Source of the DNA: Siphonodentalium dalli | Taxonomy: Eukaryota > Mollusca > Scaphopoda > Gadilida > Siphonodentaliidae | Length of the DNA: 64,000 bases | Assembly (NCBI GenBank): GCA_032622095.1 | Contig: CP136067.1 | Coordinates: 132,621,990-132,685,989, forward strand | Reading direction: 5' to 3' | Shown here: positions 22,350 through 34,164 of the stretch, one piece after another | Numbering within the stretch: position 1 is the first letter of the stretch | Layout: each line of letters starts with the position of its first letter | Made by a program: the position numbers and the translations under genes | The notes under the pieces: generated by a model | Databases searched by the model: none | Told to the model about the DNA's origin: nothing | The model's input: the letters and a program-made list of their open reading frames with translations, nothing else

Positions 22350-23936
22350 AGTGAAATGATGAGGATGGCAATGAAGTAGATTTTGATGGGATGCAGGGGT
22401 ATTGTTATCAATGGAGTTGTTTTAGTATAATAGAACATTAAGGAAACTGATTGTGCAGCAATACAAGTTTATTCAAGGACAACAAACTAACTAAAGATAA
22501 AATACATGTATAGAAACACATGTAATATATAAATATATAAACTCATTAAACTGCATGGGTTAAAACTTACTGACAACAAGAGTTGGGTTAAAATTTTGAT
22601 TAAAAAACACTTGCAAAGTCCCTCTTCATACATGTATATGGTATGTTAGGCAAGTTACATGTACATGTAGTTGCAATGTATACTAGTACCGGTACATGAC
22701 ATACCGGTGGACACAAAAATCATTATTTTAGTTCCAATGTCATTTACCAGAATACATGTACATGTTGTACCTTGCAACTACATCTACAGTGAGGTAGTTT
22801 TGTCTCATTTAAACTTTCTAAATGGGTTTCTCCCTTTGAATGACATAAACTAATGTGAGTATACACATGAGCTGTGGTGTGAAATACACACCAAAAAATT
22901 ATTTCTTAGTCTGAGGACATGTTTCCTGTCATTATCTTACTGCTTACAAATATAGATTTGTAATAATGTGCTGTAATGCTCCAGAAATAGTCATATTTTG
23001 TCCTGGTTCATAAGAACATATTATTTCTTAGTGTTAGAAGGACATGTTGTCTGATATTATTTGACTCATAAACCCCCAAATGTACATGTAAACAGAACAT
23101 TCGGGAAAGAGACACACCATCTTTATCCTGTTTTATATCAGTACTAAGTAGCAATATTGATCAGATAGCAAAATATGCTATAAATAGATTTCAGATGGTA
23201 GAGATTAAACAATCACATTAATTGCACCAACTCGAAACAGTTAACATACCCTGTAGAATACAGACTATGATCAAGGAGGGTGTCACACACACCCCCACCC
23301 CGCTTTGGTATGTGATATTCAAGCCATTTTCAGTTGGTATGCTATATACTTGTACATACCCAATGTTATCTGGTACTAGGATTTCACACGGCAATATAAC
23401 CGGCATTCACGATTCAGCAAAAAGGCTAGTATGCAGATATAATAGCAGAAAATTATAAAATTTTTGAGTATTTTCCAGCTTAAACAGACCCAAGTGATAT
23501 ATTTTTATCTAATTCAGTCTAATGGCTCTTGATATGTTGATGTTTTGGATACTATTTCAGCAAATGTGAGAAAAAGTGGCTTCTTTGGGGCATCAGCTTG
23601 TCTGAAAAATATATCAAGGTCCCCTAAATCCGATACTACATTTCAGAACAATCCAACCAGTGTCCCATGAAATGGTGGATAATAAACTATCATACCAAAT
23701 TTGATTCAGATTTGATCACACAAACTAAAATTATGATGCGGAAACCAGAAATTAACACGATTCTAAGTCGAAAAAGGGCCATAACTCTCGCAAAAATGAG
23801 CGGAGCACACCTATATTCGAACTTGACCTGTATTTTGGTCTGATAAACTTACATACCACATTTGGTTCAGATATGATCACACAAACTGAAGTTATCATCC
23901 GGAAACCTACAATTTTCAAAGTTTAAATGTCTATTA
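22350..23936. other. No recognisable gene
   Basis: AT-rich, with frequent ACATGTACATGT words. Short frames on both strands around 23218-23458 overlap each other and lack splice signals or motifs. Confidence 0.45.
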
Positions 23937-24327
23937 GGCGACACCAATTTTTAAGTCTGGTTTACGAACATGTGGGCTGATGTGGGGAGAAAAAAAGTAG
24001 ATGCAGGAGGGGAAAAAAATAAAAATAAAAAAAATTGTCCCCCCCAATTTATATCAAGTAAATCTTGAAATTTTACATAAATTTTACAAAAATTGTGAAA
24101 AAAAACTTTTCGAATGAAATTCTGAACCAAACAAGACATTTCTTGTCATGAAATACATGAAAATATGGATCTGCAAATGATCATAAGCAGAACCGGATGC
24201 GACAGCACATGAAAATCAGTACGCGTGTAAAAAAAATTGGGACAAAAAAGTAAAAAAAAAAAAACCAGGAAATGGAAAAAAAGTTGTAGGAGGTGTTCGT
24301 AAACCGGACTTAAAAATTGGTGTCGCC
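23937..24327 (+). mobile_element. 391-bp Harbinger-like MITE, GGCGACACC family, copy 1
   Basis: TTA flanks both ends (23934-23936, 24328-24330). The TIRs start GGCGACACCAATTTTTAAG and continue CCGGTTTACGAACA. The interior is A-rich on this strand and matches the 31797-32172 copy in the opposite orientation. It shares TATATCAAGTAAATC, CAAACAAGACATTTCTTGTC and CCGGATGCGACAGCACATG. Frames here are broken, so coding is unlikely. Confidence 0.8.
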
Positions 24328-24361
24328 TTATGTGTATATAACTCATATAGCTAACTATTAA

Positions 24362-25307
24362 AGGTGCTCAATCAGATTCGATGGTCCCCATATAATTAGA
24401 TTCCAACAACAACATTTTTTTTTAGAAATGCTGCTTCAGTAATATCAGAATCGATTAATTGCCCAAAAATAATGCTAACCACTGTCAACTACATGTATAG
24501 TATAAAATCGCCTGATACGTTATATTTATCAACATGCTGTTCGACGAAGTTTGACCTTATTATCAACACAAAGCCTCTTCATTTTAGAGTTATCCATCTT
24601 CATCCGCAATTTGGTCTGAGACCGTCGGCTCGTCAAATTTTTCTGGGCCACTATTAAGTATCGATGGTGATAAATATTAAAATTTCAAAAATTGATATCT
24701 AATAACTCTGAGCTTTGATACATGTAGGTGGGTCCCTCGACTTGATTAAAATATTTTTACCCCCCCCCCCCCCGATTCCATATACATGTATATGTAAATA
24801 GCAAATGAGGGACACTTAATCGGATTATGCATCTTTAAACTGTATTTGAAATTTTGAATTTAATGATGCATAATCTGATTAAGGGCCCCCTGAATTAATG
24901 CTCGCACATTACTCTTTATTTGGACTTGGGGGGTAAAAGATATTTGGTACGAGTCGAGGAACCCACCACCTATCAAAGCTCAGAGTTATTAGATATCAAT
25001 TTTTGAAATATACTATTTTTCACGATCAAGAATTAATAGTGGCCCACGGTCTCGGACCAAATTTCAGATGAAGATGGATAACTCTAAAATCAAGAGGCTT
25101 TCTGTTGATAATAAGGCCAAATTTTGTAGAACAACATGTTGATAAATAACATATGTCAGGCAATTGTATACTTTAGTTGACAGTGGTTAGCATTATTTTA
25201 GGGCAATTAATCAATTCTGATAACGTAACTGAAGCAGCCTTTCTAAATACAAATGTATGATGTTGGAATCTGATTATATGGGTATCATCGAACCGGATTG
25301 AGTACCT
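24362..25307. mobile_element. Large foldback MITE, AGGTRCTCAA family, copy 1
   Basis: TTAA stands at 24358-24361 and 25308-25311. The element starts AGGTGCTCAATC and ends GATTGAGTACCT. Arms of about 400 bp are inverted copies: GATTCCAACAACAACA, ATGCTAACCACTGTCAACT, CATCTTCATC, TCTGAGACCG and ATTAGATATCAATTTTTGAA all recur inverted. The middle holds a 14-C tract and two inverted TAATCNGATTATGCAT segments. No protein is encoded. Confidence 0.75.
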
Positions 25308-25910
25308 TTAAAATGAACTGTATCCAGTATAAACATGTTAAACCTGATAATTAATTAGAGCATGCAGTCCCTGTTGACATGCAGTATCCGCTGGTAATCT
25401 TACCACAGTAATATGTGTTAACTGTGATAACCAAGTTAATTGTTTTTACCACAAAAATTCTGAATTCTATCTAGACATTTTGAAACAATAAAAAAAAATT
25501 CTGGTGTGATTACAATGTCAACTTTAAAACAAAATTCATATAAACATCGCATGAAAAATACAGCCTAACTGCAAATGTGAGGTGGACCACATTCTGCGGC
25601 GGTATAACTGACTGCGGTTGATCGCATGAACACGCCTGAATACTGCAGTAATACCCGAGTAATATAAGGCGAGTTGATTAATTAAAGCATAGCTGTAATT
25701 TTACATGTATGTTCTATAGACTTTGTTGGGAAAGAGAATATAGCTGTGCGACAATGTTAATCCTGATGAGCTAAGTTAGAAATTTTTCAATCAAAACCTC
25801 ATAAATTTTTTTTTAAATTCAGTTCTCAATTTTCGAACACTTCTAGGAAATTGTTCAAAAATATTGTTAAAAGATGCCCATTCGATTTGACACTGTAAAT
25901 ATACCCTGTT

Positions 25911-26034
25911 CAAGTGTTCCTGCTAATGTGCTATGATGCGGTTGGGTCCTGCTTAATTGCTATGAATTGCACTACCCGCATCATAGCAATTCAGCAGGAC
26001 CACCAGCATCATAGCATATTAGCAGGACCACTTG
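25911..26034. mobile_element. Nested hairpin of CTATGATGC / AGCAGGACC motifs
   Basis: The outer pair CAAGTGTTCCTGCTAATGTG...GCATATTAGCAGGACCACTTG encloses an inner pair GGTCCTGCTTAATTGCTATG...CATAGCAATTCAGCAGGACC. A diverged fragment (CACCAACACCATAGATAATT, AGCAGGACCACTTT) is at about 62720-62770. Confidence 0.6.
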
Positions 26035-26452
26035 GCCAGTGGTAAAATAGTTTGTTTTCCATACGGATGTGTGTTTTCAAATAATCATGTAATGATATCT
26101 AACATACATGTATATGATCCCATTTATAGGTTTTATTCATCACGGCCAGATAAACTTTGTATACAGACAGTTTTACCAAACTTAGAATTTTTATTAGGTG
26201 CTTTCATTGTAGCTGTAATTACTAGTATTAAAAGAGTGCTCAATAAAGTTTGTTTTATCATTTATGCTCATTTGGAATTTGGATGCTATTTAATTCTGTT
26301 TATCTATATAATTGGCTGCACTGCTAAATTTTGACTCATTTCAGTCATTTGATGTCAGTACATGTAGTTGTCCATCGAAATGGCGAACACAACCAAAGAC
26401 AAATTACAAGAGGAAAGACAACAAATACATTTGATGTGCACTAAAACAGATA

Positions 26453-26617
26453 CAGTAGTGCCCTAAGAAATCGACCCCTTAACCACAGCAGAATTATGTG
26501 TAACTTTCAGGATTTAGTCGGATATATGGCTTGTTGCCATTCATCGGAAAGCTCTCCCCGAGTTTAATACCCGTAATTCTGCTGTGGTTAAGGAGTCGAT
26601 TAATTAGAGCATTACTG
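26453..26617. mobile_element. TA-flanked hairpin MITE, copy 1 (partial)
   Basis: TA is on both sides (26451-26452, 26618-26619). The ends are CAGTAGTGCCCTAAG and its approximate inverse CTAATTAATC-type ...AGCATTACTG. The arms share CCACAGCAGAATTA. One arm is shortened compared with 28121-28337. Confidence 0.65.
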
Positions 26618-26619
26618 TA

Positions 26620-28118
26620 GTTACAAATGTATGTCTAGCCTCCTGTTGTGTCACTAATAAGATCTTTAATTCACATACGGTACACATGTACATGTACATG
26701 TACTATATAGTACCCGTTCAAGCGTTTACAAGTGTCAGTCATCGAGAAACTGACCAAAAGTTTTGGTAGTATATAATATAGGCTAGCACTGCACTTGGGC
26801 TACATGTACATGTACTGTAAGTGATTATAATGTACTATTTTTATATTCTGCTGTGAAAGTGTTGCTGAATGAAATTTAAGTTTACCCCGATATTCTAAGT
26901 CCGCTCGACTAAGATGGGTTTTTTCTCGAAAACTGATATCTGAATATACATGACTTTTTGTACGTCTTCCACTGGTTGGTATTCCCTCTAAAATGACTAA
27001 TTTTAACTGATTAGATTAGCCCTGGTATGGAAAACTCTAACTGTTATAGCCCGATGAGCGGTTTACTGCCAACAGCGGTGATGATATGATGACCAGCGTT
27101 GTGCATGGCATATGTTGATCCAGGTAAGAATGCTACCATACATTCCAAACATTCATTAAATATCTTATTAATAGTAACCCAAACTACACAAGAGACTAGT
27201 ATAACTAAGATTGGGCTCGATTAATGATGTGACACTTTCAGTACTTCATTTACTAGTAGCCTGGTACTGGTGGGCCTGGCTACAGATACTTGTTTGGCGT
27301 GTTTGAGGCCTGTGGCACAAGGGCAGCAGAATCAATTAAAATTTCTCTTATTGTAGTGTAGTACATGTACATGAATAGTACCGGTAGTACAGCACACAAA
27401 GAGGTATATAGTACCGGCACATGTACATGTATTCTCTCTGTTTTCACACATGTTTTTTTTCAATTTAACAACATGAGTCTTTTATGACACATACATGTAC
27501 TAAAGTGAAAGTAGGCCTACATGTATATAATGTGCACCCAGTATACCGGTACATGTACTGATATATTACATTGCAATACAGTCCGAGTACAATGATATAG
27601 CAAAATTATGCATAGTAGAATAACAACCTTTTGTACAAACAGTCCTGACAATGATATACCGGGATATCATGGTGATAGTTCATACATTTGGAATTACCGA
27701 ATACCTGAGTTTGTGGATAGACCGCTTCATGCGATGTTTATGTGAATTTTTATTTTTAAGTCGGCATTGCATACGGTAGTCCTATAAACCACACCAGAGA
27801 ATAGCAATTGTCGGTCAGTGACCAACTTCTTATGTTTATGCAATCGATACAATCCGGTTCTGCTTTTGATGTCCAGTTCGATATTTGTGGTGTGTTCTTG
27901 TGCAAAAATATAATTCTAACTAATGCGCCAAAAATCAGGTTTATAAATTTATCCATTCTTGAGCAAGAGCAACTCGTAAAACTTGTATGGTATAACATTC
28001 CAAACTGAGTATTTCTGCTATCAAACCATATGATAATAATGTTGAACCGGACATCGAAATCTGAACCCGCATTTATGGATTGCAGCGCGTGATGTTGAAT
28101 AAACAGTTATAGAGGATA
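26620..28118. other. No recognisable gene
   Basis: AT-rich, with several ACATGTACATGT clusters (26690, 26800, 27365, 27420, 27550). A 66-residue plus-strand frame at 27808-28008 looks mildly protein-like but has no convincing splice sites and no recognisable motif. Confidence 0.4.
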
Positions 28119-28120
28119 TA

Positions 28121-28337
28121 CAGTAATGCTCTAATTAATCGACTCCTTAACTACAGCAGAATTATGGGTAACTTTTCAGGATTTAGTCGGAAATATGGGT
28201 TGATGGCATTCATCGGAAAGCTCTCGGTGAGAGCTTTCCGATGAATGGCAACAAGCCATATTTCGGACTAAATCCTGAAAAGTTACCCATAATTCTGCTG
28301 TAGTTAAGGAGTCGATTAATTAGCTCTAGAATTACTG
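28121..28337. mobile_element. 217-bp near-perfect palindrome, TA-flanked MITE, copy 2
   Basis: Arms of about 107 bp (CAGTAATGCTCTAATTAATC...GGAAAGCTCTC) pair around a 3-base centre with only a handful of mismatches. TA duplications are at 28119-28120 and 28338-28339. The TA target and CAGT-type end resemble Tc1/mariner-derived MITEs. No protein is encoded. Confidence 0.8.
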
Positions 28338-28843
28338 TAACATGGTTTATAATATACAAATGTATACTGTATGGGAAACATCAGAGGTTTACAAAGTAAT
28401 AAAAACAGTTGATTTGTTCTTTATTCTTGTGGCTATATACACGTACATACATGTATTCTAAAAATAAATGTCCTTTACAACGTGGATCAATGAAATGCGG
28501 TTGTTGCATTTAAAATGCATTGAGGGTGCATTGTGTCACGCCACTTTGTAAATGCCTTAATGACAGCATTTAAATTAAATGCACTGCATTGGGAATAATC
28601 GCAGTCGCATTGAAATTACCGATCATTGCGCCGAAAAAGTATACTAGTATGAACACCCAAATAACGATACGATAGTGTATTTTGCAATTTTAGTTATAAT
28701 TTTGTTTAATTTAAATTCACATCTGAATAATTCTGTGTTATTTTCCCACTCCTGGTGTACATGTATATGTTCGGAATCGGACATTCATGATGTAGTTTTC
28801 CATTCAAAATGGAATAAACATAAATAAACACTGTTGACATTAA

Positions 28844-29323
28844 AGGTACTCAACCCGTAAAGAGGGTCCCCATCTCAACAGATTCCAACAACAACAATCC
28901 GATCAGAGGGTCCTATATTACTATTTCTTTGGCTTTGGGGGTAAAAATTATTTGATGCGAGTCGAGGAACCCATCAAACAAAGCTCAGAGTTATTAGATA
29001 TTGATTTTTGAAAATTCTTATGTTCTCGAGATGAGTACTTATAACTGCCGTCAATTTGGTAACCTGCTCGAGATTTTACGCCAAAATTCTATTCAAACAG
29101 ACAAGGATGGATAACTCTATAATCAAGTGGGTAATAATAACGAATTTTTTACTGTCTTCTGGGCCAGAAAGAATTCCCGATAATGAAAAATAATAGATTT
29201 CTAAAATCGATATCTAACAAATCTGAGCTTTGATGGGTGACTTCCTCGACTCGAATCAAATATTTTTGACCCCCGAAGCCATTGAAATAGTAATTGAGAG
29301 GAGTTTTATCGGGTTGAGTACCT
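28844..29323. mobile_element. Foldback MITE, AGGTRCTCAA family, copy 2
   Basis: TTAA at 28840-28843 and 29324-29327. The ends AGGTACTCAACCCG / CGGGTTGAGTACCT are exact inverses over 14 bp. The interior arms carry GAGTCGAGGAACCCA, CAAAGCTCAGAGTTATTAGA and their inverses, as in copy 1, but are shorter. Confidence 0.78.
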
Positions 29324-29925
29324 TTAATTGTTTTATAATCAGAATCTGAGAATCATGATTCTCATTTTGATTCTAGTAAAAAGTCTTGATTCCCTGTAGA
29401 AAGTGAAACACTAACATTTTGATTATTGCCAAAAATCTGATGGATTTTAAGGCCTGCATTAAGACATTTGTTTGTGAATAAATCAAGGTAAATGTGTTAA
29501 AATATGAACGCATTTACAAATGCGTTGCTCCAAAATCGCAAAGTAGATTCGAACATGTGGTCGCTTTTCTAAGAAATTTGTGAGTGGTCTGTACATGTAC
29601 ATACATGTAAGTTACTTGACCAATTACACAAGGAGTCGAGGGACACAATCAATGAGGACGTTTGTACTAAAAAATATTTTTTTACGCAAGGAACGAACAC
29701 AAGGCCACTTTCTTAATTTATATTATGAGCCAACAAGACAGATCGTAAATCGCTGTTATATGACAATATATGTGGCCATCATAATGGTCGACAGGCATGA
29801 CGCCAACAAAAACCAATCTGTCAGGCCAATATAAAGAAGTCGCGACTTATTGCTGGTGGAACCTATTAAAGGCATCGTTCCATTTCGTTAATAACAACTT
29901 ACATGTAACATTCACCTCCACCTCT

Positions 29926-30871
29926 TTACTCTTGGGCTCCAAATAAATATGCATGCACCAGCTGCATCCACGTTTATTATTTTTCTTGGGAAATCCCCCC
30001 CCCCCCCCTGCACAGTGCTTATTTGGGTCTGCACGTTTATTAATATTTTGAAGCTATGAAAATTTAAATCAGCACAAATTCAAGATTTCTATATGATTCA
30101 GATGTAAAAAATATCAACACGTCTACATTAGTTACTAGCTAAACAAGACATTTTGTCATATGTTTATACTTTACTGTGAAATTGCGTTTCTTCCGTTCTC
30201 CATGAACGGATTCTCAAAATGTTTGGTTTTCCAAAAAACAAGGATTCGAACTGTCTGAACTGAACTCCATGCGTTTGTTTAAATAGATGAATAAATAATG
30301 GGAAAGACATACAATCCTAGTTCATAATGAATTTAAGTATATAAATATAAATAATAAACGGCGGATTCAACGTGGTCATGGGTTTTGACCGCGTTAAAAA
30401 AATCAGCAAACTCTGCATGAACCCCGAAGTTTGCTGATTTTTTCTCGCGGTCAAAACCCCATGACCGCATTGAAACCGCCGTTCATTTCTTATATGAATA
30501 ACACAATTTAAGATTGGTGAATTATTTCTTTTGGTTAATTTAATAAACGTACAGGACCAAATAACGATCGTACATGTGGGAATTTTACCTCGATTTTAAT
30601 AATCGTACATTAGGCACTCAAGAGTAGTACATATTCAAGTATGTGGCAAACCAAAAAAACACCACATGATACATACATGTACCTGTACTACATGTTGACT
30701 CGTATACCTGAACCTGCTATAAAAATTATTTGGTTAACCACAGTTGATGTTTTGCTCAGAGTTCCCCCTGCACTATTATTTGGGTCTGTTCTTTTATTAA
30801 CTTTCAATGGAATTTCCCCCCCCCCCGCACTATTATTTGGGCCTGCACTTTTATTTGGAGCCTGAGAGTAA
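29926..30871. mobile_element. 946-bp element with about 22-bp TIRs, nested hairpin inside
   Basis: The left end TTACTCTTGGGCTCCAAATA is matched inverted at the right end (TATTTGGAGCCTGAGAGTAA). Both subterminal regions hold a poly-C tract followed by CTGCAC...TTATTTGGGTCTG. A separate hairpin (30357-30483) is inserted in the middle. No transposase is seen. Confidence 0.55.
30357..30483. mobile_element. 127-bp hairpin MITE
   Basis: AACGGCGGATTCAACGTGGT...GGGTTTTGACCGCG...AAATCAGCAAACT pairs with its inverse over about 56 bp with few mismatches. The loop contains CTGCATGAACCCCGA. Confidence 0.75.
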
Positions 30872-30910
30872 GTTGCATTGACATTTATTTTCACGAATTA
30901 CCATGCTAAA

Positions 30911-31610
30911 GGCCAAAGAAAAAAGATTGTATGTTTCCGGTAAAAAAATTTTAGGGTAGGTAGGTAGGGAATTTTTTTTATTTTATTTTATTTTGATATT
31001 TTTTATCCAGCTGCAGAAATATTGAACTACCGGTACCTCGACCAAAGTGACATAAAATGCCAACCCGTGCCATGGGGAAAGTATTACTTGATCAACACAG
31101 TGGAAATATACATTAAGATTGATAAAAAATCAAACTTACTTCATGCTTACGTATGTTTTTTATTATATCTAATACCACATTTTCATAAATTTGGCTATAA
31201 ACTTGGTACAAAATTGATGTCACTAACTTTTTATAAGAATTTTACCAATAATACCGCCATTATACCGTACATGTATTGTGACGATTACATCCCATTGTCT
31301 GGGGGTAGCCAGTACACCCACCGAGCATGCCTGGTTTTTGGAAACAGTAGCTACTAGTACATGTATACCCCTAATATATGCAGTGATAACCTCTTTACAT
31401 GTATATATACAGATACACACCCACCATGTCTGTTGATAGTGTTCCATAAGTCCAAAACAAGACATAAAGCAGGCAGGAGATCCACTCTCAGGAAATTAAA
31501 ATTGCGAAAATTTGGACTTTTTCTCAAAATATCAATAAAAAGTTTAGGGTCGGCGGGTTATTTTTAGGGTCGGTCGATGTACGGAAACATAGTATCTTTT
31601 TTCTTTGGCC
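30911..31610. mobile_element. 700-bp TIR element, GGCCAAAGAAAAAAGAT family
   Basis: Left GGCCAAAGAAAAAAGAT...TATGTTTCCG is inverted at the right as CGGAAACATAGTATC...TTTTTTCTTTGGCC. TAA occurs next to both ends (left with one extra A), compatible with a Harbinger-type TAA duplication. AGGGTNGGT.GG runs lie just inside each end. The 111-residue frame at 31022-31357 inside it shows no known domain. Confidence 0.6.
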
Positions 31611-31796
31611 TAAGGAACATTGCAACTGGTTTGAAGTAACATGACCGCGTTGCGTCAACACTGGAACTGCATTGATGGTAATTTTCAACATGGTCTCACT
31701 GACGTTCTATCAAATATAAATACTAGTATGGTTGAGGCCAACTTGAGGGAGACAATTATTTTGAGAATATGTGATCCTGTGTTAACATGAGCCTAA

Positions 31797-32172
31797 GGCG
31801 ACACCAATTTTTAAGTCTGGTTTACGAACACCTCCTACAACTTTGTTTCCATTTCATGAATTTTTTTTTTAATTTTTTTGTCCCAAAATATTTTACACGC
31901 GTACTGATTTTCATGTGCTGTCGCATCCGGTTCTGCTTATGATCATTTAAGATCCATATTTTCATGTATTTCATGACAAGATATGTCTTGTTTGGTTTGA
32001 ACAGAATTTCATTCAAAAACATTTTTTCACAATTTTTGTAAAATTTATGTAAAATTCCACGATTTACTTGATATAAATTGGGGGGACAATCTTTTTTATT
32101 TTTATTTTTTTCCCCCTGCATCTACTTTTTTTCTCCCCACATCGTAAACCAGACTTAAAAATTGGTGTCGCT
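31797..32172 (-). mobile_element. Harbinger-like MITE, GGCGACACC family, copy 2 (opposite orientation)
   Basis: TAA flanks at 31794-31796 and 32173-32175. TIRs are GGCGACACCAATTTTTAAG / CTTAAAAATTGGTGTCGCT (one substitution at the very end). The interior aligns end to end with 23937-24327 in the opposite direction. A 99-residue minus-strand frame is open here but stopped several times in copy 1, so it is probably chance in A-rich DNA. Confidence 0.8.
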
Positions 32173-32486
32173 TAAATATCATCTGATGGAGTCAAAATCA
32201 TTGAACCGTCACTTATGCATGCACATGTTGTCTTGATGTTGAGTCTGGGTTTCATCATTTTCATTAGTTTTACTGTTAATATCCACCAAAGGTTGAGGTG
32301 TTATGGAACAACTGTATGGCATCGTATACTGTTATCTTCCGAGTAAATATGGAGTCTCTAATTCTTTTATCAGTCACGCATCTACTCATCAAATAGTATA
32401 ATCCTCAAATATTTGTAGTCCAGGTGATCTCGACTGCACAGTACATGTATAAACATTCATCTGTGCACAGTGTGTTTTAAATTTCT

Positions 32487-32690
32487 TTGCCGTGTATCAA
32501 CTGTTGTCCCAAGTTTCAATGCCTTGTCCTCCTGGTAAGTAGGGATTACCAATTTATCATTGCCGTGTTTTAATTTGCAATGTTGATGATGACGCTCACT
32601 AAGCTTGTTGATAATTTTCTTTGTCGTGTAACAACTGTTGTACCAAGTTTCTACGCCGCGTCCTCCTGGTATTTAGGGATTACCGGTGCC
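32487..32690. repeat. Two related units, period about 126 bp
   Basis: CAACTGTTGTMCCAAGTTTC, then CCTCCTGGTAWKTAGGGATTACC, occur twice. Confidence 0.6.
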
Positions 32691-32931
32691 TTTAATAGCG
32701 TCAGATGCATCATTGCCAGTTAATTAGAGTGGAACTGAATTAACAATGTCACATTGACACAGTACTCAGTTAAGACCAGTAAAACAGCAAAAGTAGTATT
32801 ATTGTACAGCAGGCTTATCACTATCAGTACTTACTACATGTACTGACCCCTTACTATCGTGGATCAATCTGAATCTGAATGGTTACGCTGCAGATCCCAA
32901 TTATGGTAATTTCGCAGCGGGCGAGAGAGTC

Positions 32932-33447
32932 TCAGATCTTTTCCTTCAGCGCACTCTTGAAGGAATCCACAGGCTGTTGTTGTAGGATTAAGGATTCCTC
33001 CAGCTGATTCCAGTCGCATATAGTTCGAACAAATGTGGAATTAGCGAACTGAGCTGACACGTATGGTATAGCCTCGTAGCACTGACTGTTATTCCTTTAA
33101 ATTAGGTGCCGAGGAATTTGGCTGGTGACGTAGCCTGTCAGAACTTTGCTCTGCGATCTAAGACGCCTTGTTTCGGGTGTAAAGTATTGATTAGGTGGTA
33201 TAGCCGGGACCAATCCACCCACCACCTTACTCATGAATCCCAGCCGATTTATTTTCCGCCGTTTCTGCAATGTTGGTAAATCTAGCTCGTAGAGGATCTT
33301 GGTCATATATCCATCTTCTTTGCTCTTATAGTCTCTTTTAATGAAACGGGCTGCTCTACGCTGGATTCTTTCCAGCTTGTCGATGTGATTTTGTTGGTAG
33401 GGGTCCCAGATGGTGTCTGCGTAGTCCATGATCTTCAAACTTCTCAA
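32932..33447 (-). pseudogene. LINE reverse-transcriptase C-terminal fragment
   Basis: The frame contains MDYADTIWDPYQQNHIDKLE, RIQRRAARFIKRDY and LDLPTLQKRRKINRLGFMSK, the standard C-terminal region of non-LTR reverse transcriptases. After IPRHLI a TAA (33097-33099) interrupts. The same frame then continues 55 residues with FVRTICDWNQLEE and VDSFKSALKE to a terminal TGA at 32932-32934. An upstream TAA in frame marks 5' truncation or decay. A short CAGATTCAGATT tail on the minus strand (about 32866-32880) may be the element's 3' end. Confidence 0.85.
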
Positions 33448-34164
33448 TTCTTCTTCTTCTGGACAGGTGCATTATGAGCAGGCCACTGGCACTACATCAT
33501 GATTGTACCGGTACCACAAATTCAATTTTGAGAAAATATTCTGGTTATGGCCAGGTAGCTGAGGTACTGTTCAATACTATAGTTGATCCGTTTCGTTATC
33601 GCAGCTTAATTCTTACTGTTCCGGGAATTGAAATATTTTTTGTCACATGAAATTCAGTCTTTTTCGATATTTGCGCACATCCATGGGGAGAAATCGGCGA
33701 ATCTTATATATAAGTCCACAGTTTATCCGTTTGTAGCCAAGACACCATTTCCTTCTGTCAATCCGCGTTGATTCGCGACAAAATTAACTCAAAATACCAC
33801 AAGGAAAATTATCCGCGCTTCATTTTGAAGAACGATAACTAAAAGTTAAGATTGTAATTTGGCTGCAGAAACGAAACGAAACGAATTTTGAAACACAATA
33901 ATTGTATTCACTAATATTTTCCTGTTGGTATATGGTCTACTATAGTATATGCAATCATTTATTTGAAATAATAAGTATCACTTAGAGAATAATTCTTACT
34001 GATAATTAGAAATCTCTTTATTTTGTATCCCTTTAATATTAAATAATGGCCCTGAAAATTGTCTGTTTGTCAGTTTAATGTTCACTAATTATAGCTAGGC
34101 TGTTAGATAAAGTATGATATTGCTTCATTTGTCCGGGGTAGTGTATTGTCACACTGTCATAATA

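Noticed and set aside
26032-26334. 100-residue frame with hydrophobic segments
   Set aside because: It begins within a hairpin element, has no splice support and no recognisable family; AT-rich codons give hydrophobic residues by chance.
31822-32121. 99-residue lysine-rich frame in the GGCGACACC element
   Set aside because: The matching stretch in the other copy contains several stops, and the composition reflects A-rich DNA.
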